NCBI GenBank assembly: GCA_029863355.1
Contig: JAOTVO010000020.1
Span: forward strand, 1 to 17,768
From: Candidatus Krumholzibacteriia bacterium
GTDB taxonomy: Bacteria > Krumholzibacteriota > Krumholzibacteria > WVZY01 > JAKEHA01
Direction: 5' to 3'
DNA length: 17,768 nt
Part shown: in pieces, positions 14,705 to 17,768 of the stretch
How the letters are laid out: each line of letters opens with the position of its first letter
Numbering within the stretch: position 1 is the stretch's first letter
Made by a program: the position numbers and the translations under genes
The notes under the pieces: model-generated
The model's input: only the letters and a program-made list of their open reading frames with translations
Told to the model about the DNA's origin: nothing
Database searches by the model: none

Positions 14705-16846
14705 TCACAGGGCAACGCGCCGCAGGCGCAGCGCGTTGGTAATGACGGAGACGGAGCTGAAGCTCATCGCCGCCGCCGCCAGGATCGGGCTCGCCAGGAG
14801 CCCGAAGAACGGATACAACACGCCGGCGGCCACCGGCACGCCGATAGAGTTGTACCCGAAGGCAAAGAACAAGTTCTGCTTGATGTTGCGCATGGTCGCG
14901 CGGCTGAGCGTGCGCGCGCGCACGATCCCGCGCAGGTCGCCCTTGACGAGTGTTACGCCCGCGCTCTCCATGGCGACGTCGGTACCGGTGCCCATGGCGA
15001 TCCCCACGTCCGCCCGCGCCAGCGCCGGCGCGTCGTTGATGCCGTCACCGGCCATGGCCACTACGCGCCCCTCGCCCTGGAGTCTCGCCACGGCGTCGGC
15101 CTTCCCGTCGGGCAGGACCTCGGCCATGACCTCGTCGATGCCGAGCGAGCGCGCCACCGCTTCCGCGGTCGCGCGGCTGTCGCCGGTGAGCATGACTGGG
15201 CGGACGCCGTCTTTGCGCAGCGCGGCGATCGCCTCGCGGGCGCCGTCCTTGATCTCGTCCTCCACGGCGAGCAACCCCGCGGCGCGGTCGTCCAGCGAGA
15301 CCATCACCACGGTGCGCCCCTCGTGCTGTTGCACTTGCGCGCGCGCCTCCAGCCAACTCGTTTCCACGCCCGCCTCGCGCAGAAACGCCGCCGTGCCCAG
15401 AAGAACGCGCGTGCCCCCGGCCACGCCGCGCACGCCCTTGCCCGCCACCGCGGCGAAGGTCTCCACGGCTGGGATCTCGATGCCGCGAGCGCCGGCGCCC
15501 TCGACGATGGCGGCGGCCAGGGGGTGCTCGCTGGCGCGCTCCACTGCCGCCGCCTTGCCCAGCACGTCGGCCGCGCGCCATCTGTTCGTCGCCTCGACGA
15601 CGGTCAGGCGCGGGCGCCCCTCGGTAAGCGTGCCCGTTTTGTCGACGACGAGCGTGTCGACCTTGCGCATGATCTCGATGGCCTCGGCGTCGCGGAAGAG
15701 CACGCCGCTGGTGGCGCCGCGTCCGGCCGCCACCATGATGGAGATGGGAGTAGCCAGTCCCAGAGCGCACGGGCAGGCGATTATGAGCACGGCCACCGCG
15801 TTGACAATTGCGTAGGCCATGCGCGGCTCCGGACCCACCAGCGACCACACGACGAACGTGACCACTGCCGCGCCGATCACCGCGGGGACGAATACGGCGG
15901 CGACAGCGTCGGCGAGGCGCTGGATGGGCGCGCGGCTGCGCTGCGCCTGCGCGACCATGGCCACGATGCGCGCGAGCAGCGTCTCATCGCCCACCTTCTC
16001 CACGCGCATGAGCAGCGATCCGGTCGTGTTGAGCGTTCCTCCGACCACCGGACTCTCCGGCCCCTTCTCCACGGGGATGGGCTCGCCCGTCACCATCGAC
16101 TCATCGACGTTGCTCGCGCCCTCGGTGACCTCGCCATCCACGGGAATCTTCTCCCCCGGCCGCACGCGCAAGATATCTCCGACGCGCACCTCCGACAGCG
16201 GCACGTCGTGCTCGTGACCGCCCGCGGACACGCGCCGCGCCGTGGCGGGGGCCAGTTCGAGCAGCTCGCGAATGGCCACGCTCGTGCGCCTGCGCGCCCG
16301 CAGCTCGAGCACTTGCCCCAGCAGCACCAGGGCCGTGATCACCGCGGCCGCCTCGAAGTACACCGCCACCTCGCCGCTCGCCGAACGAAAGGCGCTCGGG
16401 AAGAGGCTGGGGACGAACGCCGCCACCGTGCTGTAGACGTAGGCGACGGACACGCCCAGCCCGATCAGCGTAAACATGTTGAGGCTGCGATTGCGCACCG
16501 AGGCGACGGCGCGCGTGTAGAACGGCCACGCGGCCCACGTGCATACCGGCGTGGCCATCAGCCACTCGACGAGCACGCGCGTCGAGCCGTGCAGGACGCG
16601 TCCGAGCGGATCGCCCGGCACGAGGTGCCCCATCGCAACGACGAGAAGTGGAAAGCCGAGCGCCGCCGCGACCCAGAAGCGCCGCGTCATCTCGTGCAGC
16701 TCGGAATCCTGCTCGGGCGCGGGCGCCCCCCCCGCCGTGCCAACGCCCGCGGCCGGCAGCCGCGGCTCGCGCGCCCTGCCGCACTTGGGGCAGCTTCCCG
16801 GCCCTTCCTGACGTACGTCGGGATGCATGGGGCAGGTGTAGATCAC
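14705..16846 (-). CDS. copA: Cu+-translocating P1B-type ATPase
   Basis: A 713-residue inner-membrane pump that exports Cu+ from the cytoplasm using ATP. The N-terminus is not the usual HMA domain but a short heavy-metal-binding domain, [20 protein letters not shown] (Cys5, His8, Cys19, Cys22). Then come membrane helices from about residue 55, the actuator domain with [15 protein letters not shown] (247-261), the CPC ion site (358-360) in [13 protein letters not shown], the phosphorylation site DKTGTLTEG (Asp402), the nucleotide-site SEHP (His441-Pro442) and [16 protein letters not shown] (from 600). YN at 665-666 and MSFSS at 694-698 are the helix 7 and 8 residues typical of CopA-type Cu+ pumps. 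The GTG at 16846 is set by AGGAG 7 nt upstream and overlaps the RND gene stop by 4 nt (GTGA), so the two pumps are co-translated. Confidence 0.95.
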   Translation of the reverse strand: MIYTCPMHPDVRQEGPGSCPKCGRAREPRLPAAGVGTAGGAPAPEQDSELHEMTRRFWVAAALGFPLLVVAMGHLVPGDPLGRVLHGSTRVLVEWLMATPVCTWAAWPFYTRAVASVRNRSLNMFTLIGLGVSVAYVYSTVAAFVPSLFPSAFRSASGEVAVYFEAAAVITALVLLGQVLELRARRRTSVAIRELLELAPATARRVSAGGHEHDVPLSEVRVGDILRVRPGEKIPVDGEVTEGASNVDESMVTGEPIPVEKGPESPVVGGTLNTTGSLLMRVEKVGDETLLARIVAMVAQAQRSRAPIQRLADAVAAVFVPAVIGAAVVTFVVWSLVGPEPRMAYAIVNAVAVLIIACPCALGLATPISIMVAAGRGATSGVLFRDAEAIEIMRKVDTLVVDKTGTLTEGRPRLTVVEATNRWRAADVLGKAAAVERASEHPLAAAIVEGAGARGIEIPAVETFAAVAGKGVRGVAGGTRVLLGTAAFLREAGVETSWLEARAQVQQHEGRTVVMVSLDDRAAGLLAVEDEIKDGAREAIAALRKDGVRPVMLTGDSRATAEAVARSLGIDEVMAEVLPDGKADAVARLQGEGRVVAMAGDGINDAPALARADVGIAMGTGTDVAMESAGVTLVKGDLRGIVRARTLSRATMRNIKQNLFFAFGYNSIGVPVAAGVLYPFFGLLASPILAAAAMSFSSVSVITNALRLRRVAL

Positions 16847-17768
16847 GCCCGTGCTCCTTCCCCGCGCGCCGGCGTCGTCGCGGCTCGGCGCAGGCGTCTT
16901 TGCTCGATCAGGGCGTAGATGGCGGGGATGACGACGAGCGTGAGGATCGTCGACGAGATCAACCCGCCGATCATGGGCGCGGCCATGCGCTTCATGGGCC
17001 TCGCGCCCGCGCCCATCATCCACATGATCGGCAGCAGTCCCATGATGGTGGTGGCCACCGTCATGACTTTGGGCCGCACCCGCATCACGGCGCCGTGCAC
17101 GATGGCGTCGTAGAGGCGCTCCGTCGTCATGTCCCCACCGCGTTTGGTTTCTTCCGCGTAGGCGAGGTTCAAGAACAGGAGCATCACCACGCCCGTCTCG
17201 GCGGCCAGCCCGGTCAGCGCAATGAACCCCACCCCGGAGGCCACGCTCAGGTTGTAGTCCAGGAGGTACATGAACCACACGCCGCCCACGACCGCGAACG
17301 GGAGCGAGAGCATGACGACCAGCGTCTCGCGGATCCTCCCGAAGTTGAAGTAGAGCAAGAGGAAAATGAGCACGAGGGTGACGGGGATCACGACGCGCAG
17401 CCGTTTGTTCACCGCGACCATGTACTCGTACTGGCCGCTCCACGAGAGGTAGGTGCCCGGCGGCAGTTCCACCGCTTCCTCCACGGCGGTGCGCGCTCGC
17501 GCCACGTAGCCGCCCACGTCCTGGCCCTTTTGCAGGTCGACGTAGACGATCGCCATCAAGAGCCCGTTCTCGCTCTTGATCCCGGGCGGTCCGGTCCGCA
17601 CCGAGATGTCGGCAAGCTGGCCCATCGGTATTTGCGCGCCGCCGGGCGCGTGCACGAGCACGCGGGCGAGCTTGCGCGGGTCGTCGCGCAGCTCGCGCGG
17701 GTAGCGCACGTTGACGGGAAAGCGGTAGCGGCCCTCCACCGTCTGCGTCACGTTCATCCCCCCCACCG
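16843..17768 (-). CDS. cusA: Heavy-metal RND efflux pump, C-terminal part (5' end outside window)
   Basis: About 308 C-terminal residues of a CusA/CzcA-type inner-membrane transporter; the frame is open to the right window edge. The first part is periplasmic porter domain ([54 protein letters not shown]). Then come the last membrane helices: [51 protein letters not shown] with an acidic residue of the proton pathway, and [20 protein letters not shown] followed by [14 protein letters not shown]. The wording is very close to E. coli CusA, which with CusB and CusC exports Cu+ and Ag+ from the periplasm to the outside. Its membrane-fusion and outer-membrane partners should lie upstream, outside the window. 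It is the first gene in the window of a minus-strand copper operon, overlapping copA by 4 nt. Exact metal specificity is inferred. Confidence 0.93.
   Translation of the reverse strand, partial: VGGMNVTQTVEGRYRFPVNVRYPRELRDDPRKLARVLVHAPGGAQIPMGQLADISVRTGPPGIKSENGLLMAIVYVDLQKGQDVGGYVARARTAVEEAVELPPGTYLSWSGQYEYMVAVNKRLRVVIPVTLVLIFLLLYFNFGRIRETLVVMLSLPFAVVGGVWFMYLLDYNLSVASGVGFIALTGLAAETGVVMLLFLNLAYAEETKRGGDMTTERLYDAIVHGAVMRVRPKVMTVATTIMGLLPIMWMMGAGARPMKRMAAPMIGGLISSTILTLVVIPAIYALIEQRRLRRAATTPARGEGARA
16854..16858 (-). promoter_or_regulatory. Ribosome-binding site that fixes the copA start
   Basis: AGGAG on the minus strand, inside the end of the RND gene and 7 nt before the GTG at 16846. The copA frame is open upstream to 17443, but that extension is only a shadow of the RND gene. 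Confidence 0.75.

Noticed and set aside
14466..16918. Long plus-strand open frames opposite copA (14466-15815 and 15323-16918)
   Set aside because: Low-complexity Ser/Arg/Ala-rich translations over a well-defined P-type ATPase; typical high-GC antisense shadows.
16847..17443. N-terminal extension of the copA frame up to 17443
   Set aside because: It overlaps the CusA-type gene in another frame and reads as Arg/His-rich shadow sequence; the GTG at 16846 has a good ribosome site and begins a known metal-binding domain.

Overview
The window is a high-GC bacterial chromosome or contig segment of about 17.8 kb, fully packed with genes. No rRNA, tRNA, CRISPR array or transposase was seen. Three traits fit an FCB-type bacterium (Candidatus Eisenbacteria or a relative): a secreted protein ending in a FlgD-Ig-like, type IX-sorting-like domain, secreted plastocyanin-like proteins with a shared short C-terminal tail, and an ECF sigma / anti-sigma / CHAT gene arrangement. 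The taxonomic call is inference, not proof.

Layout. (1) 1-2552, plus strand: the 3' part of a CHAT caspase-like protease gene, an ECF sigma factor, its ZAS-motif anti-sigma factor overlapping by 4 nt, and a 30-codon remnant that repeats the membrane tail of the CHAT protein. This looks like the scar of a second CHAT gene. (2) 2549-6977: an envelope redox island. It holds three plastocyanin-like cupredoxins (two secreted, one lipoprotein), a YceI-family protein, a protein combining one c-type heme site with a predicted outer-membrane beta-barrel (Cyc2-like layout), and, on the minus strand, a tandem CHRD-domain protein. Three copies of a 13-bp inverted repeat, consensus GTAACANNGTYAC, stand in the promoter regions of this island and suggest one regulon. 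A strong terminator at 6995-7042 closes it. (3) 7042-7725, minus strand: a Crp/Fnr-type regulator whose recognition helix lacks the usual glutamate. (4) 13315-7791, minus strand: an apparent operon of nifJ (pyruvate:ferredoxin oxidoreductase), a dihydroorotate-dehydrogenase-like flavoprotein 2 nt downstream, and a SAM methyltransferase. (5) 17768-13489, minus strand: a metal-export and redox operon with the 3' part of a CusA-type RND pump, a CopA-type Cu+ ATPase overlapping it by 4 nt, a small Cys/His-rich periplasmic protein, and a membrane-anchored diheme cytochrome c made by internal duplication.

How the genes may fit together. NifJ makes low-potential reductant from pyruvate under anoxic or low-oxygen conditions. 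The cytochromes, blue copper proteins and heme-barrel protein could carry electrons across the periplasm and outer membrane. The CusA/CopA pair handles copper, which the cupredoxins need and which is toxic in excess. The Crp/Fnr protein is the obvious local candidate for redox control, but the odd spacing of the repeated operator does not fit a classical Crp site. The most noteworthy possible system is the operator-linked island of cupredoxins, Cyc2-like heme-barrel, YceI and CHRD proteins.
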